Shown here piece by piece: positions 44,448-55,841 of a stretch of 64,000 nt of DNA. The first letter of the stretch is position 1; each line of letters starts with the position of its first letter. Below the pieces are notes generated by a model. The model saw only the letters and a program-made list of their open reading frames with translations. It had not been told where the DNA came from and ran no database searches. The stretch lies in the NCBI GenBank assembly GCA_021495925.1, contig JAKEKT010000047.1:1-64000 (forward strand), given 5' to 3'. Origin of the DNA: Diplodia intermedia (Eukaryota > Ascomycota > Dothideomycetes > Botryosphaeriales > Botryosphaeriaceae). Both the position numbers and the translations under genes were made by a program.

Positions 44448-44897
44448 TTGATAAGGGCTGCGGCCGTCTGCAGCGTCGCCGGCGTTGGGATTGGCCGCGC
44501 AGCTCTGTTGAGGTATTGGGATCACTGCAAGCATCCCCAACAAACCGACGCCCGTCAGCCCCGCTGTCCTGTGATGCAGGGTGCGAGCCTGAGCATGGCT
44601 TCTCCGCATCGGCTCGAGCGGCGGGCGAGACCACCGCGATGCAGGGCGTGCGGGGCGGCGGCTTATCATCACCACTCCACGCCGTGAGCTATAAAACCGT
44701 GGAGCTGGCCCGCCGAGGCTATTCGCGCGCCTGCTATCGCCTTCGCACCACTCACTCCCCCAGCTGCAAATCCCCCAGACTTGCAGCTGCTGCAAGTCAC
44801 TTCCGCCTGCTTCTGCTGCTGCTCTCTCTCGTCTGCACCTCCGGGGTGTCTATCCCAACAAACAAATCTCCCCCCATTCGTCCCTTTCGCATCCGCC
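44448..44897. promoter_or_regulatory. Upstream region of the acidic protein gene with TATAAAA
   Basis: Contains TATAAAA at 44690-44696, about 200 bp before the start codon, then CT-rich sequence typical of a fungal transcription start region. Open frames here have no motifs. Confidence 0.4.
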
Positions 44898-45485
44898 ATG
44901 CAGACAACTAAACCCCCTTCGACAAAACCGCCGCAGCTCACCAACTCGCCGCCGACGCCGCCGCCCGAGAAGCAGCAGCAGCAACCCGCCGATCCGCATG
45001 CAGCAGCCTACTACTACTCGGCTTCAGATACGTACTCCGAAGAAGAAGAAGACGACGACGACGAATACGTCGTCATCGAGTGGGAGGAATCAGAAGATGA
45101 GGCTGAGCGTGCAATAGACCTCGCCCACTCGGCGGACCTCTCCTCCTCTTCCGCCGCCGCTGCCGCCTCCGCCGCCGACGACGACGACGACGACGATTTC
45201 CTCGCCGCATCGTCATTATCCATGAGAGACCACCATCACCTTGGCTCCTCCGAGCAGGACATGATGGCGAGGAGCGCGGGAAGCAGCAGCACTGCTACTA
45301 GTGGCGGCGACCAGCAGCGCTCCTGGCACGGCATCCCGTACGACAGCAACCCCGACCAGCACAAGGCCAGCTGGTACCACGAGTGGCTGCGCGACAAGAA
45401 GGTCGAGCGGAGCGACCCGTGGGGCTTCTCCAGCACCGGCGTGTCGAGGACGGCCAGCCCGGCGAGGAGCGGCGCGACCGCTTGA
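44898..45485 (+). CDS. Acidic low-complexity protein, function unknown
   Basis: A 195-aa single-exon protein. The start at 44898 follows a CGCC context and a CT-rich leader. The sequence has a Pro/Gln-rich N-terminus, two acid clusters (EEEEDDDDEYVVIEWEE and a seven-Asp run), Ser/Ala tracts and a C-terminal segment (WHGIPYDSNPDQHKASWYHEWLRDKKVERSDPWGF) that is the only part with ordinary complexity and may be the conserved core. No signal peptide or membrane segment. I do not recognise the family; it is likely a mostly disordered intracellular protein. Confidence 0.6.
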   Translation: MQTTKPPSTKPPQLTNSPPTPPPEKQQQQPADPHAAAYYYSASDTYSEEEEDDDDEYVVIEWEESEDEAERAIDLAHSADLSSSSAAAAASAADDDDDDDFLAASSLSMRDHHHLGSSEQDMMARSAGSSSTATSGGDQQRSWHGIPYDSNPDQHKASWYHEWLRDKKVERSDPWGFSSTGVSRTASPARSGATA

Positions 45486-46802
45486 TCGGGCTGCGTTCTT
45501 TTTTTGTTTGTTCCGTGAGGAAAAACAACCACAAATTGCCTCTTTTTTTTTCCCATCATGATCGTCACAAAAAAAGGGGCGGCGGGGAGGGGAGGGGAGG
45601 GGAAAAGCGGGCGTCTGTTGTGTGGGGAACACTTTTTTTCCCATGTGAATGCGCGGAAAAAGGAAACGAAAACGAAACGAAACGAAGACTGGTTGTTGCC
45701 TTTCCACCATCGCAACTAATTTGACTTTTTACCTTTTTTTTTTCTCTCTCTTTTACCCTCGTCGCTCGCCATCATCCCGAACTGTGTACCAGTATGCCCG
45801 CAACGACCTTGACGAAGACACGACCGTCGGAAAGGGGGAGGAGGGGAGGGGGGTTAATGTGGAGGAAGCTGTATTGTTGGCCGGTGGCCGAAAAGTTCAT
45901 CGTCGAAGAAGGATGAAAATCTGGTTGGATCTCGTTTTGTAGTAGCGGCATCGCACCCTGTTCTTGTTGTTCGTTTCTTTCCTTCGCCCCCCAGTCATCA
46001 TCAGCATCAGCATCATCAATCCCAATCGCAAGTCTTTTGACACGGCCTTGATCTCTCGGGCGCAAACTGCCAACGATGCCAGTGCTGTTGAACTCGACGG
46101 TTCGCGCCGTCGCCGCAACGGTTTTCGGCAACGACAGTCGAGACCAGTGGTTTTTTCAGCCGTCTCGAACAGGCCCGTGTCACCGGCTGTCCTCGTCTGT
46201 GGCTGGTGCAGGTCGTGCGGGTAAGTACACCGGCAACGGTATCTCGAAACGCAGCTGCATCTGCAGCAGGACGGGGTTAAAGAGAATATAAAAAAGTGGG
46301 GGACGCTGGAAATACAGAGCTTCGCACCCGGCTCTCAAGAGCTCAAGTTGAGGCATTGTAGTAGCAGACCTTTGCAGTCTGCACAAGATCCTGTACAAGT
46401 GTCTGACGCGAATGCACGTGGGCATGTTTGGTGTTTCTGCGACAGGACACCTAGCAAAAGATAAGGGAAGTGCGGGGCAGGCATGTGAATCCACCAAGCT
46501 CTCCCAATGCGGCAAGTCCATGCGGCCGCTCATCCGCTTTCCGTCTCACAGTCTGGTGGTCCGGCTACGTTTGGCAGCAGCTATCAACTTCGAGTAGCAG
46601 CGCTCATCACTATATATAGTCTCAAGTAACGATGAGGGAGTTTCTTATCATCTTCTGATTTTACCACATCGGGCAAACCCATGGATTTCTCAAATTTTCT
46701 TTACATCGGGACCGTCTGATATTCATCCAACGGCTTTCGTGCAACACATGAGACGAACAGCAACAATCCATGGTACGTAGGTCCCCGTCCGATTTAGAGG
46801 CG
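45486..46802. other. Intergenic region, one weak exon-like frame
   Basis: T-rich 3' flank of the acidic protein gene, then a plus-strand frame at 46076 (MPVLLNSTVRAVAATVFG) that reaches a GTAAGT donor near 46219 but for which I find no following exon. A TATATATAG string lies near 46610. No gene is called. Confidence 0.45.
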
Positions 46803-47839
46803 TCAATAGCTGTAGTCTTTATCCGGGCAGGTGAAGGGAACGCCCTCAGGTTCCCGGTACAGCTTCTCGTCGGCAAAATACTCCGTGCTGTAGTCGATAT
46901 CCACGCACTTGTAGTTATCGGGGCCGTTGCCACCGTCTGGACCGACGTGGGGACAGTGAATCTAAGCAATGTGAGCACGCCACACAGTCTGGAGAAGGAA
47001 GCGCTCAAAGACAAGGCAGTCATGCAACGAACTTACCTCGGGCCGGACTTGAGTGAGGATAACGTGGATGGTGCGGCACGCGATGTTGTCGCCCCAAGCC
47101 TCATCGTAGTTGCCGAAAGGCTTCGCCGCGAGGTCGGCAGCGCAGTCTTTCACGCTGTCGTACTGCTGGTTGGGGCCGGTGCAGCGCTGCTGGACGGCGG
47201 GGCAAAGCGTCTGCCGGAAGGCGTCTTGGGCGGGCGGGTCGTCGAAATCGGCGCCGAGGAGGATCGAGTTCCAACGCTGAAGGTTTGGCAGCCAGGCGTC
47301 GTATCGAAGCACTTGGCCGTCGTCGTCGAAGTTCCAGAAGGCGACCTGGATGGAAAGGCTTTAGCGTGTGGTGGAACGCGTTGAGATCTGCGAAGGGATG
47401 AACGAACCTGCTTTGCTGTTGTCGTGCCCGACCCGTTGATCAGGCCGCCGCTTACGGGGTCCACTTGGCCGATCTTGAGGTAGACCACCGAGGCTGCAAC
47501 TTCCGGGCACCCGGACGTGAACTCTACAACTTCGGCTGCATAGATGGCCCTTCCGGATGCGCCCTGAGGGGTCGGTGCCAGTGCGAAGAAGTACTCAATC
47601 GAGTCCTCAAAGCCGGTGAAGTTACCGAGGGGTGTGATGCGGCCCGTGGCATTTTGGTCGAACAGTCCTGGAGGAACGGCGGCGGACCCGTTTGCAATGA
47701 TGGGGAGAAAGTTCGGGTAAACAGTCAGATTGTAGATGTTTTGGATGGTTTGTAGGTTTCTGGATTCGAAGTCTTCGTGTGCAAGCACGTAGGGTTGGAA
47801 CAGAAGAATATAGAGGATGGCGGAAAGTACCGTAGACAT
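46803..47839 (-). CDS. Secreted protein of unknown function, 299 aa
   Basis: Exons 47839-47408, 47345-47037 and 46961-46803 join in phase with GT-AG introns. The N-terminus MSTVLSAILYILLFQPYVLA is a signal peptide, with cleavage likely before HEDF. The body has repeated N-x-S/T sequons (NLT, NGS, NAT, NFT) and a second half with paired cysteines (TLCPAVQQRCTG, DCAADL, ACRTIH, IHCPHVG, YKCVDID, FTCPDKD). It resembles a group of conserved fungal secreted proteins without assigned function, in which the segment RYDAWLPNLQRWN is prominent. No catalytic motif is visible. A start further upstream (47875) would mask the signal peptide, so I reject it. Confidence 0.78.
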
Positions 47840-49007
47840 TTTGATCGAAGGATGGGATCGTACGTAGAGATGCAATGCTTATGTCGATAGGCCAGTCTCA
47901 TATGTATACGGAGATCGACAAGAAATGTTAAGGAGGTGGCGCTTGTCAGACGATTGCCGTATGCAAAATGCGCAAGGTAGATAGATCAGCATCGGGTCTC
48001 CGCAAGGCTGGCTTCACGGGCGTTGCACTGTGTGGTAATACGCATTGTAGTGGCAGGAACAGTATTCTCTCCAAAAGCATGGAGTCCTTGGCATTTGTAA
48101 GCTGAACACAGTCGCTCATTCGCCCGAAGCATGTTTTGCTTCTTCAAGCCACACTTGAACGGAACTCTTGCGTCCAAAGTCTGCCATGACTTCAACAGCT
48201 GCACGTCGTAGACAGGGATGACTACACGAGAACCTCCATCCAGGCTTACTTGATGGAGGGGACCCGACTTGTAGAAAAGCAATAGCCCTTGTGTTTCCTT
48301 GAGTTCGGCTCTCCATACCAAGGCAGTTGGCTTGATCAGCGGAGCGCCCGAGGTGGTTGTCATGACCATCTCTTTGGGTTTCTCAGCATTTGTGACATTC
48401 GGTCGAGAAAAGTGGCGGGCCGGATGACAGGTATGCGGTCCAAAACAGCGATGAAGGCCAGATTTGGAAGTATCCAAGTAGTGGCTCAGTTTTCCAATAG
48501 ACCGAGGTAAAAACCAGCTGCTCGTTTTCATGGATGGCTCTGAGGGAGTAGCAGGATACGTACTACGCGGCCAGTAGTTAGCTTAAAAGTAGGACGAGGC
48601 AATAAGGAAAAATAACAAGACGTATGACATAGGATTCGGGAACTTGTGGCGTAGCTCGCCTTTCCGAAATTCATTGAGTGAATTGCTTTTTAGTGCATTA
48701 TGGTGGCATAGATGCCTGTCAGGTTGCATAAAGCTAGAGTAACATTCGAACGAACGCCGAACGTGACTCGGCCACAGCATCATAAAGCCTAAAATGAAGA
48801 CGATGTCTTGCACAGAAACCTGCCATCAGGAAGGTTTGAAGTCTGAGCAAGGTTAAACTTTGTCGAGCTCCGCACGTTCCCGAGGCTGGCAAAAGCAATT
48901 TCGCCATCTTAAATGGTAACTATCCCAATGCTCATTCCGTTAACTACACCGTTCACTTATACATCTTGCAGACCCCTTTGATCAAGCATCAGTCACTTCT
49001 TCCAAAA
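47840..49007. other. Intergenic region with a weak minus-strand frame
   Basis: The frame 47986-48531 (-) could encode 181 aa, but it has no domain, no clear start context and sits in AT-richer sequence. I do not call it a gene. Confidence 0.4.
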
Positions 49008-49929
49008 ATGAGACGCACGTACACCGTTGCTTTTTGCATAGTCATCACCTCCATCTCAATATTCAACATCGTAACCCCTTCCGAGATCGATACTGGTCAG
49101 CAGCCTGGTGAGTCGGCGGTTTCCCCTTTGGTGATGGATATCCGTGGGAACTCCAGAATCACCTAACAGAACGGGTCGAAGAGCTCTCGCTTTGCTACCT
49201 CACGTCGCACGCCACCCCGCCCAACGACCCGCAAATCCGACTCCCCCCAACCTATTCGACACCGCCCTCATCCCCTCCCGACTGGGACGCCACGCCCGGC
49301 GATTGGTTCCTCGGCCACTGGTACTACATCGCGTCCGGGAACCCCGCGTACCGGGCATGGCGCAACATGCAATGGCACCTGACGCCGCTCAGCCAGGCCA
49401 ACACGTCCTCGCCCTCTTCACAACTGCAAGACGTCGTTTCCTACGACCTCGCGGGCGACGGCGGCGGCGGAGAATATCTCATCTACGGCACCGACACGCC
49501 CGTGGCGCCCGACGCGTACCAATGGGTGGCCGCCGGGCCGCTCGCGGCGCAGAACAACACATGGCAGGTGCTCGCGTGGGGCTACGACGGCGGCGGGGTC
49601 GGGTACGCCGTGTTCTTCGAGGCGTGGCCGGGCGGGACGGACGTGCCGAGCCAGCTCTACTTCGTCTCCAGATCCGATCGGGGGATCGCGGCGGACACGT
49701 ACGAGAGCCTGCGGCGCGGCGTGGCGGCGTTGGGCGATGCGGAGCTCGGCGAGGCGTTGGCCAGGGTGTATCCGATCACGCAGGATGGGGGGAGGCGCGG
49801 GCGGCCGTATCCTACGTGCAATGCTACGTGCATGCGGAATGGTGAGTGGGGCGATGTCTCTGCGCGAGACGGACGGTTGCTAACGGGTGCCCAGCATATG
49901 CATTTCCTCCGCAATTGAGCCCGGGTTAG
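49008..49929 (+). CDS. Secreted protein, possibly lipocalin-like fold
   Basis: The exons 49008-49107, 49170-49841 and 49895-49929 give 268 aa; the last intron has a TGCTAAC branch site, and its use replaces the read-through end with a tail finishing FPPQLSPG. The N-terminus MRRTYTVAFCIVITSISIF is a signal peptide or anchor. The core begins DWFLGHWYYIASGNPAYR, resembling the G-x-W entry strand of lipocalins, then has beta-rich segments (YLIYGTDTP, WQVLAWGYD, YAVFFEAWP, LYFVSRSD). A C-terminal cysteine pair occurs at PTCNATCMRN. A small-molecule-binding secreted protein is an inference from this pattern; no ligand can be proposed. Confidence 0.65.
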
Positions 49930-50626
49930 CCCGCTCGATAGTTGTATTTTGTATCGCAGGCTCTCTAACCGTCGAGGCAAAGAAAATAAACATGTCCCCC
50001 AGGATATTGGGCTTTATACCGCTCAGTGGCATGAAGCAGAGGTTGTGGGCGTGAAGTGGGCGAGAGGACTTGAAGGCCTGAACACAAGTGAAATCACTAG
50101 AGATTAACACGAGAAGGAGGCTCTGAATATAGCAGTTTGCAAACTTATTGCAGGGGATCGTCACTTTATTCTTGAGGATTCAGAGCAGAAACAACGAAGG
50201 TACGTAATACACATGAGGGTAAATCCTCTTTGACTTCGTTGTATCTGGAGATACTGTAAATGTATACTTAAACTCTTCATCCATGCTAAGTATGCAATTC
50301 GTTCCAACCTTCCGAGGTAGCTTCAAACATCAATGTCATGAATTCATTAGCCTCCATATGATTATCTGCCAAATCGCTACCCACCGTCAATAAGCCCCAT
50401 AAAATCCCAAAGCTTCCCTCCCCCTCTCTAACGCCAGTCCCGCTATACCCGATCCCCATCCCAAAAAACGCCGACAATGCTCATTTTGTTACCATGCTTA
50501 ACGCTCATTAAAACCAAAGAAACAGAGAAAAAGCAAAAAGCAGAAAGCCGTCTGCCAATGTACCCATCATGCATACCCCGTCCCACTTCTTTCACAATCT
50601 CCCAGTTCCGTTCCATCCTCCAAACT
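49930..50626. other. Intergenic region, nothing supported
   Basis: Convergent 3' flanks of the lipocalin-like gene and the coiled-coil gene; no motif-bearing frame. Confidence 0.5.
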
Positions 50627-53317
50627 CTAGGCCGCCAAACAGACCGGAGCGGGATCAAAATACGCGCATCCCAACGACGACGACGTCGCAGGCACAGCCA
50701 TTGCGGCGACATCAGGCGCCTCCTCCTCCACAACAGGATCAACAACAGCATCATCAGCCGCCGCCGCCTCCTCGCCAGCAGCGCACGCGGGATAAGCAAG
50801 ACCAAGCGGCTCGCACACGTCCTCCACCATCTCAGCAGTAGCAGCAACTTCAGCGCCAGCAACAACCTCTCCCACATCTTCTTCTTCTCCTTCCCCCTCG
50901 TAAGCGTCAGCCAGGGCGGAGATGATGTCCTGCATCTTCTCGAAAGCGGAGGCGAGGACGTCGGACGCCGCGGCGAAGGCGGCGTCTTTTTGGAGAGCGG
51001 CGGTGTCGTCGTCGTCGTCGTCGTCATCGGCAACGACAATAGGCAAAACAGCTTCTTCCTCTTCCTCCTCCTCTTCTCCTTTCCCTTCCTCGTAAGCGTC
51101 AGCCAGGGCGGAGATGATGTCCTGCATCTTCTCGAAAGCGGAAGCGAGGACGTCTGACGACGCAGCGAAGACGGCATCTTTGAAAGCGGCGTCTGCGTCG
51201 TCGACATCGTCGGGCGAGGAGGAGGAGGAGGGTAGGATCGACGGTTGCTCGGCGAGGACGGTGGTGGTTGCGGGGCTCAATGTCTCGAGGACAAAAGCCG
51301 TGACGATGGCGGTGGAGGTGTGAGTAGCGGTAGCGGTAGCGACAACGGTGGAGGTCTGCACGACGACGTCCAGCGGGGGAACCGTGACATTATCGACAAC
51401 GACGTCGACGGGATCGAAGTCGAACGCCACCAGGCGGGGGGAAACCAAGTCGACACGCGCCGCACCCACACCAGCACCAGCACCCGCGAGCACCCCCCAC
51501 GCCACGACGGCCGCCAACAGCGCAATGACCGCATTCCTCCAATCCGCCACCACGACCCAGGCCGCCCTGGCCAGCAAGACGCGCAGGGGCAGCTCGCTCC
51601 TCGCCTTCTCGGCCGCCCGGGCCCTCGCGACCCTCTCGTCCCTGGCCCGCCTCCTCTCCGCGCGGACCGCCTCCTTGCGCTCCCTCTCGACCCTCTCCTC
51701 GGCCGCCCTCCTCTCCGCCGCCGCCGCCAGCGCCGCGTTGCCGATGAGCCGCAGCCGCTGCGTCTCCGCCTGCTGCTCCGCCTCGGCCGCCTGCTGCTGT
51801 GCCTGCGCTCTCTCTTCCTCGCGCGCCTCCTGCACGAGCGCCTCGCGTTCCGCCTCCATCGCCGCCTCACGCTGCTGCTGTTGCTGCTCCGCCAGCGCCC
51901 TCTCCTCCTCGCGCGCCTCCTGCACGAGCGCCTGTGCCTCGCGTTGCGCCGCCTCCATCGCCGCCTCCATCGCCGCCTTGGCTTCTTTTTCTTTTTCTTT
52001 TTCCTTCTCTTCTTCTTCGCGCTTCGCCGCAGCAGCAGCATCAGCAGCAACCCGCGCCTTCTCCTCCTCTTTCCTCTCCCTCTCCTCTTCCTCCTCCCTC
52101 ACGGCGCGCGCCAGGGCGCGGTGCTGGGCCGGCGTGAGGTGCGGCGCGATGGCCACGTCGATGCGCTCCATCTCGCTCCAGGCGGCGGCCCAGGCGCCGG
52201 GGCCGGCGAGGAGGCCGTTGGCGGCGTACGTTTTGATGGTCCAGCGGGTCGTCTCTGCTGGCGCGTTCGGGAGCGGGAGTTGGGCGTGGCAGGTCGTGCA
52301 GGTGATTTCGTCTGCTTCGTCTTCGTCTGCTTCTTCTTCGGCTTCGGCTTCTTCTTCGGTTGGTCGTGGGGCGTCGTGCGTGGTGGCTTCGACGCCGCTG
52401 TCTCGGCGGCCGTTGTTGGACTTGTCGTGCGCAGCGGCAGAAGGAGCGTCGTCGTCGTCGTCGTCGTCATCGGCACCGCCGTCACCACCGGGAGCGCCGT
52501 AGAAATGCCCGCACTTCAGCACGCGCGGCGGGCGCAGCCCCAAGCCCTCCAGCACGCGCTCCTCCAGCACGTCCATCTCGTCGCGCGGGTGGGCGACCAG
52601 CAGCCCGCGCGTCATCAGGACCGGGTCGGCCAGGCGCTCCTCCAGCAGCGCGAAGGCGCGCATCGTCGCGCGCGGCAGCACGCGCTGCAGGACGTGCGGC
52701 GGGTAGCGCGGCAGCGACGAGGCCGACGACGACGACGGCAGGAGCGTGACGTGCAGCAGGATGAGGGGGGCGCGGGATAGGGAGCGCGAGTGCGACGAGG
52801 GCGTGAGGTGGTGGGAGGGGGAGGAAGAATACTGGGGCATGGGCTCGGGGTGGAAGCGGGTGGGCGTGTCGACGCAGCTGGTGTGGTGGCGGCGCGGGAC
52901 CGAGGGGCGGTGGTGGTGGTGGCTGCGGCGGTGCGTCTTGACTTTGTCGTCCGGGAGGCTGCTGCGGTAGGCGGTGATGTCGCGGTGGGGGGATGCCGAC
53001 TTGGTGGGCGAGACGGCGGGGCTGCCCGTCCGAGGCATTGCTTTCTTGTGCTGGGCGAGCGGGAAGCAGTCGGAGGGCATGTCGGAGATGGACGACGGCT
53101 CGGTCAGCTGGGTGCGGTTGGAGAGGCGGCGACCGCGGCCGGCGGAGCTGCGCGAGTTGATGGTGTGGCGGCCGTCGGACGATTGCGAGGGCGGGCCGAA
53201 CATGTAGTAGTCGTCGTGCGGAATGTCGGCGTCAATGAGCGGGTCGTCGAGGTCCTCGAAGGGGGTGATGACGGCGGGGTGGGTGGTGACCTCGAAGCGG
53301 TCTTGGATCGAAGACAT
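50627..53317 (-). CDS. Large coiled-coil protein with one membrane segment
   Basis: An 896-aa product from the ATG at 53317 (MSSIQDRFEV); the frame is open further upstream, but that part looks like leader. The N-terminus DRFEVTTHPAVITPFEDLDDP and YYMFGPPSQS looks like a conserved fungal start. Then come a Ser/His-rich stretch, a mid region with a hydrophobic core (APLILLHVTLLPSS, PPRVLKCGHFYG) and a CTTC pair, and a long charged coiled coil of Glu/Arg/Ala (about residues 400-600). A membrane helix (NAVIALLAAVVAWGVLAGAG) and an acidic C-terminal region follow. The C-terminal region holds two near-identical repeats of FEKMQDIISALADAYE. The role is unknown; the membrane helix after a coiled coil suggests an organelle-surface or nuclear-envelope protein. 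Confidence 0.75.
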   Translation of the reverse strand: MSSIQDRFEVTTHPAVITPFEDLDDPLIDADIPHDDYYMFGPPSQSSDGRHTINSRSSAGRGRRLSNRTQLTEPSSISDMPSDCFPLAQHKKAMPRTGSPAVSPTKSASPHRDITAYRSSLPDDKVKTHRRSHHHHRPSVPRRHHTSCVDTPTRFHPEPMPQYSSSPSHHLTPSSHSRSLSRAPLILLHVTLLPSSSSASSLPRYPPHVLQRVLPRATMRAFALLEERLADPVLMTRGLLVAHPRDEMDVLEERVLEGLGLRPPRVLKCGHFYGAPGGDGGADDDDDDDDAPSAAAHDKSNNGRRDSGVEATTHDAPRPTEEEAEAEEEADEDEADEITCTTCHAQLPLPNAPAETTRWTIKTYAANGLLAGPGAWAAAWSEMERIDVAIAPHLTPAQHRALARAVREEEEERERKEEEKARVAADAAAAAKREEEEKEKEKEKEAKAAMEAAMEAAQREAQALVQEAREEERALAEQQQQQREAAMEAEREALVQEAREEERAQAQQQAAEAEQQAETQRLRLIGNAALAAAAERRAAEERVERERKEAVRAERRRARDERVARARAAEKARSELPLRVLLARAAWVVVADWRNAVIALLAAVVAWGVLAGAGAGVGAARVDLVSPRLVAFDFDPVDVVVDNVTVPPLDVVVQTSTVVATATATHTSTAIVTAFVLETLSPATTTVLAEQPSILPSSSSSPDDVDDADAAFKDAVFAASSDVLASAFEKMQDIISALADAYEEGKGEEEEEEEEAVLPIVVADDDDDDDDTAALQKDAAFAAASDVLASAFEKMQDIISALADAYEGEGEEEDVGEVVAGAEVAATAEMVEDVCEPLGLAYPACAAGEEAAAADDAVVDPVVEEEAPDVAAMAVPATSSSLGCAYFDPAPVCLAA

Positions 53318-54783
53318 GGTGGTGCAGGAATGGCGGGCAGAATGCAATGGGTGGTTTGGTGTTGAGTCCGAATCGGGTAAACAAACAGCAACTGCACGCA
53401 ACAACCCCCGGGCAACGAAACGAAGAAGAGACAGAAGCGAAAGGGGAATTGGACAGCAGTGCAGCAGCAGTGCCGGCCAGGGAAATAGGAATTTATCTCG
53501 AGCGAGGGCCGGGATGGCTGGCGTTGGCCGGGGCACTAGGCGGCAGTCGGTGTGCAGCTGCGCCAATCGCTAGCCGCCAGCGCAGTGCGCCTGGCAACCC
53601 TCCACCCTTTCCCCGGACATTCGACCAAGCACATCGCAACGTCGCAGCTCTCGCAAGCGCCACGCCCAACCATGCACCACCGTTGCTGCTGCACCCGAAT
53701 GCCATTATTGTTATTGGAACGAGCTGCCCGCGCCAGCAGCCTCATCATCTGAGTGACGGCGAGCTGCATTGCTGTTGCTGTTGCTGCTACGCTCTAGCCT
53801 CGCCCAGCCACCATCTTTTTCGCCTCGCATGCTATCAGACGAACGCCCCATATTACGCCCTGCGCCCTCTGAATCGCTCGTCTTCCCCAGCGGCCCGTCT
53901 CCGGCTCTGCCGACCTTCCATCTGGCCCATATTGGGCCGCTGCATCAAAACGTTTGTCGGCCGCCTAGTTGGGCTGCTGCGAGGGCGCTCTCCGCTGTCA
54001 CCGCAGTAGTCGTGACCGGTCAGACAGACATGTTTCCGTGTGCATTATCTTTCCGCGCGCCGCTGCGACCACAACGCATCGTGGCCTTGCTGGTTCCAAT
54101 GGCCTTTTTTCTGATATTGACATTTCGTCATCGTCGTCCGAGCTTAGCGCAGGAAAAGTCGTCATTTTGCCCGGTCTTGTGGGTTGCCATGGAGGCTGGG
54201 GACGCTCGGGCGGCTATGCGGCGTGGCGCCGCCCAAGGATCCACACCCGCTGCTGATGATGCGCGCATCTGGAGATCCCGGGCTCCACCGCTTCCTGTTG
54301 GCCCAGCGCTCGCCATGTTTCCTCCTTCCCCCGATGACCCTTTGGAAGAATGGAACGGGGGGTTGCCTTCTAGATCCTGCGGCTCATGCCGCGTGGAGGA
54401 AGCCGTTGGCCGCCATGGAAGATTCCGTAAAACGTTCCATGTGCTCGGCATGTTTTCTGGCCTAATAAGGCAGGCTTTCCACAAGAAATGGCCTGCATCT
54501 GCTGGTGAAGGAAAATATAAGACAGCTTGCAAAGTTCTTAGCTCGGGAATCTAGTCACATTGGAGCCCCTCCACTCTTATCCAGACGCAGCCCGCCCTTT
54601 GCAATTTTCATGTTATTACACCCTAGAAAGCCGGACGGTAGTCGAAACGCCTTCTCCCCCAGCAAATCGCTTTGATATCATTGTATAACCGAGACGACCC
54701 TTCCAGACGCCCGCTAATGCAAAGATAGTACAGCAGCAGCAGCAGCAGCCACGCAAGCCAGCATCATCCCGCACCCCCATGCT
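53318..54783. other. Intergenic region, nothing supported
   Basis: Upstream region of the coiled-coil gene. The plus-strand frame 53769-54554 has no domain and composition unlike a real protein, so it is not called. A short GCA/CAG run lies near 54732. Confidence 0.5.
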
Positions 54784-55841
54784 CTAAACATCCATCTCAT
54801 CCGCCACAACGCCCTTCTTCGCGCGATCCTCGACGCGCTGCCTCGTCTTCCCCTTCGCCTCTTCCACCCACGCATCATATGTGCCATCCCTAACCTTGGC
54901 CTTCACAACCCCCTTGGCCAACTCCCCCACGAACCCCACAAAATTGTGCCTGCGCAGCGCATTCTCCCACATCCACGCCGTACGCTTACCCTCCTCGCGT
55001 TGCAGGGCCTCTTGGTCGCCGATCTCGCGCGCGCGGATGCGCAGGTCGCGCACCATGGCGAGCAGGTTGAACCGGATCTCCGTCTGCGGGTAGCGCGCGA
55101 TGCGGCGCTGCAGGACGGGTATGACCTTGTCGGGGAAGTCGTCCGCGGTGCAGGCGCCGTGCGAGATGGGCGCGGGCTGCAGGCCGTCGAGCTCGTAGAG
55201 TTGGCCGTTGATGGGCGTGTAGGCGATGAAGTGGTAGACGTCGTCGTCGCCCGTGGCCGCGCGCGTCGTCTCGTCGACGAAGGGCGAGGAGCGCGCGAAC
55301 GAGTTGTGCGTCTCGCGGATCAGGTCGGAGTTGGAGAGGGCTTCGCCGCGGAGCTGTGGGGCGTTTTTGTCAGTGGGCTGGCGGGAAGAGCGGGAGACGG
55401 GGCATGCGTACGTCCGAGGGGAAGGCGGTGGTGAAGTCCTTGAACTCGCGCAGCTGCGAGCCGATGTCTATCTCGCCGTCCTTGTTCAGCAGCACCGACA
55501 AGAGGGCTTGGGTGCCGCAGGCATTCTGGATGGTTTGGGCGGCGAAGAAGATGTCTTCGGCGGCCTGGTGGTCGAAAGAGCCGTCCCGGGGGGTGGCCGA
55601 GGGCTTCTCGTCGGTGGGGTATTTGAAGAGAAAGATGACGCCGTAGACGGGGCTGAGCTGGCGCAGGGAGTCGGAGTCGAGGGAAATGAGCTCTTCAAAC
55701 TGCACGTCTTTGGTTCCGAGGTTCTGCAGCAGGTAGGTGAAGACGCCCTGGGCGCGGGAGGGTCAGCGGCAGTGGCGGAGGAGCAAAGGAAGGCAGCGCA
55801 CAAACCGCGTCGGACTCGATTGTGTTCCAGCCTCCAGACAT
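54784..55841 (-). CDS. Ubiquitin C-terminal hydrolase of the UCH37/UCHL5 type
   Basis: Exons 55841-55806, 55747-55412 and 55353-54784 splice in phase to 313 aa. The N-terminus MSGGWNTIESDA-GVFTYLLQNLG supplies the oxyanion Gln, TIQNACGTQALLS holds the catalytic Cys and DVYHFIAYTPINGQLYELDG gives the catalytic His and the Asp. A UCH37-like C-terminal helix with KOW-type basic stretch follows (LAMVRDLRIRAREIGDQE). In other eukaryotes this enzyme trims ubiquitin chains at the proteasome or with INO80. The first donor is GTTTGT, which is weak but preserves the family's exon junction. All catalytic residues are present. Confidence 0.9.

Noticed and set aside
51245..52780. 511-codon plus-strand frame opposite the coiled-coil gene
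   Set aside because: Leu/Arg-repeat composition caused by the antisense of Glu/Ala codons.
53769..54554. 261-codon plus-strand frame starting with a Leu run
   Set aside because: The apparent signal-peptide start comes from a CTG/TTG repeat; the rest has no domain and lies in an upstream region.
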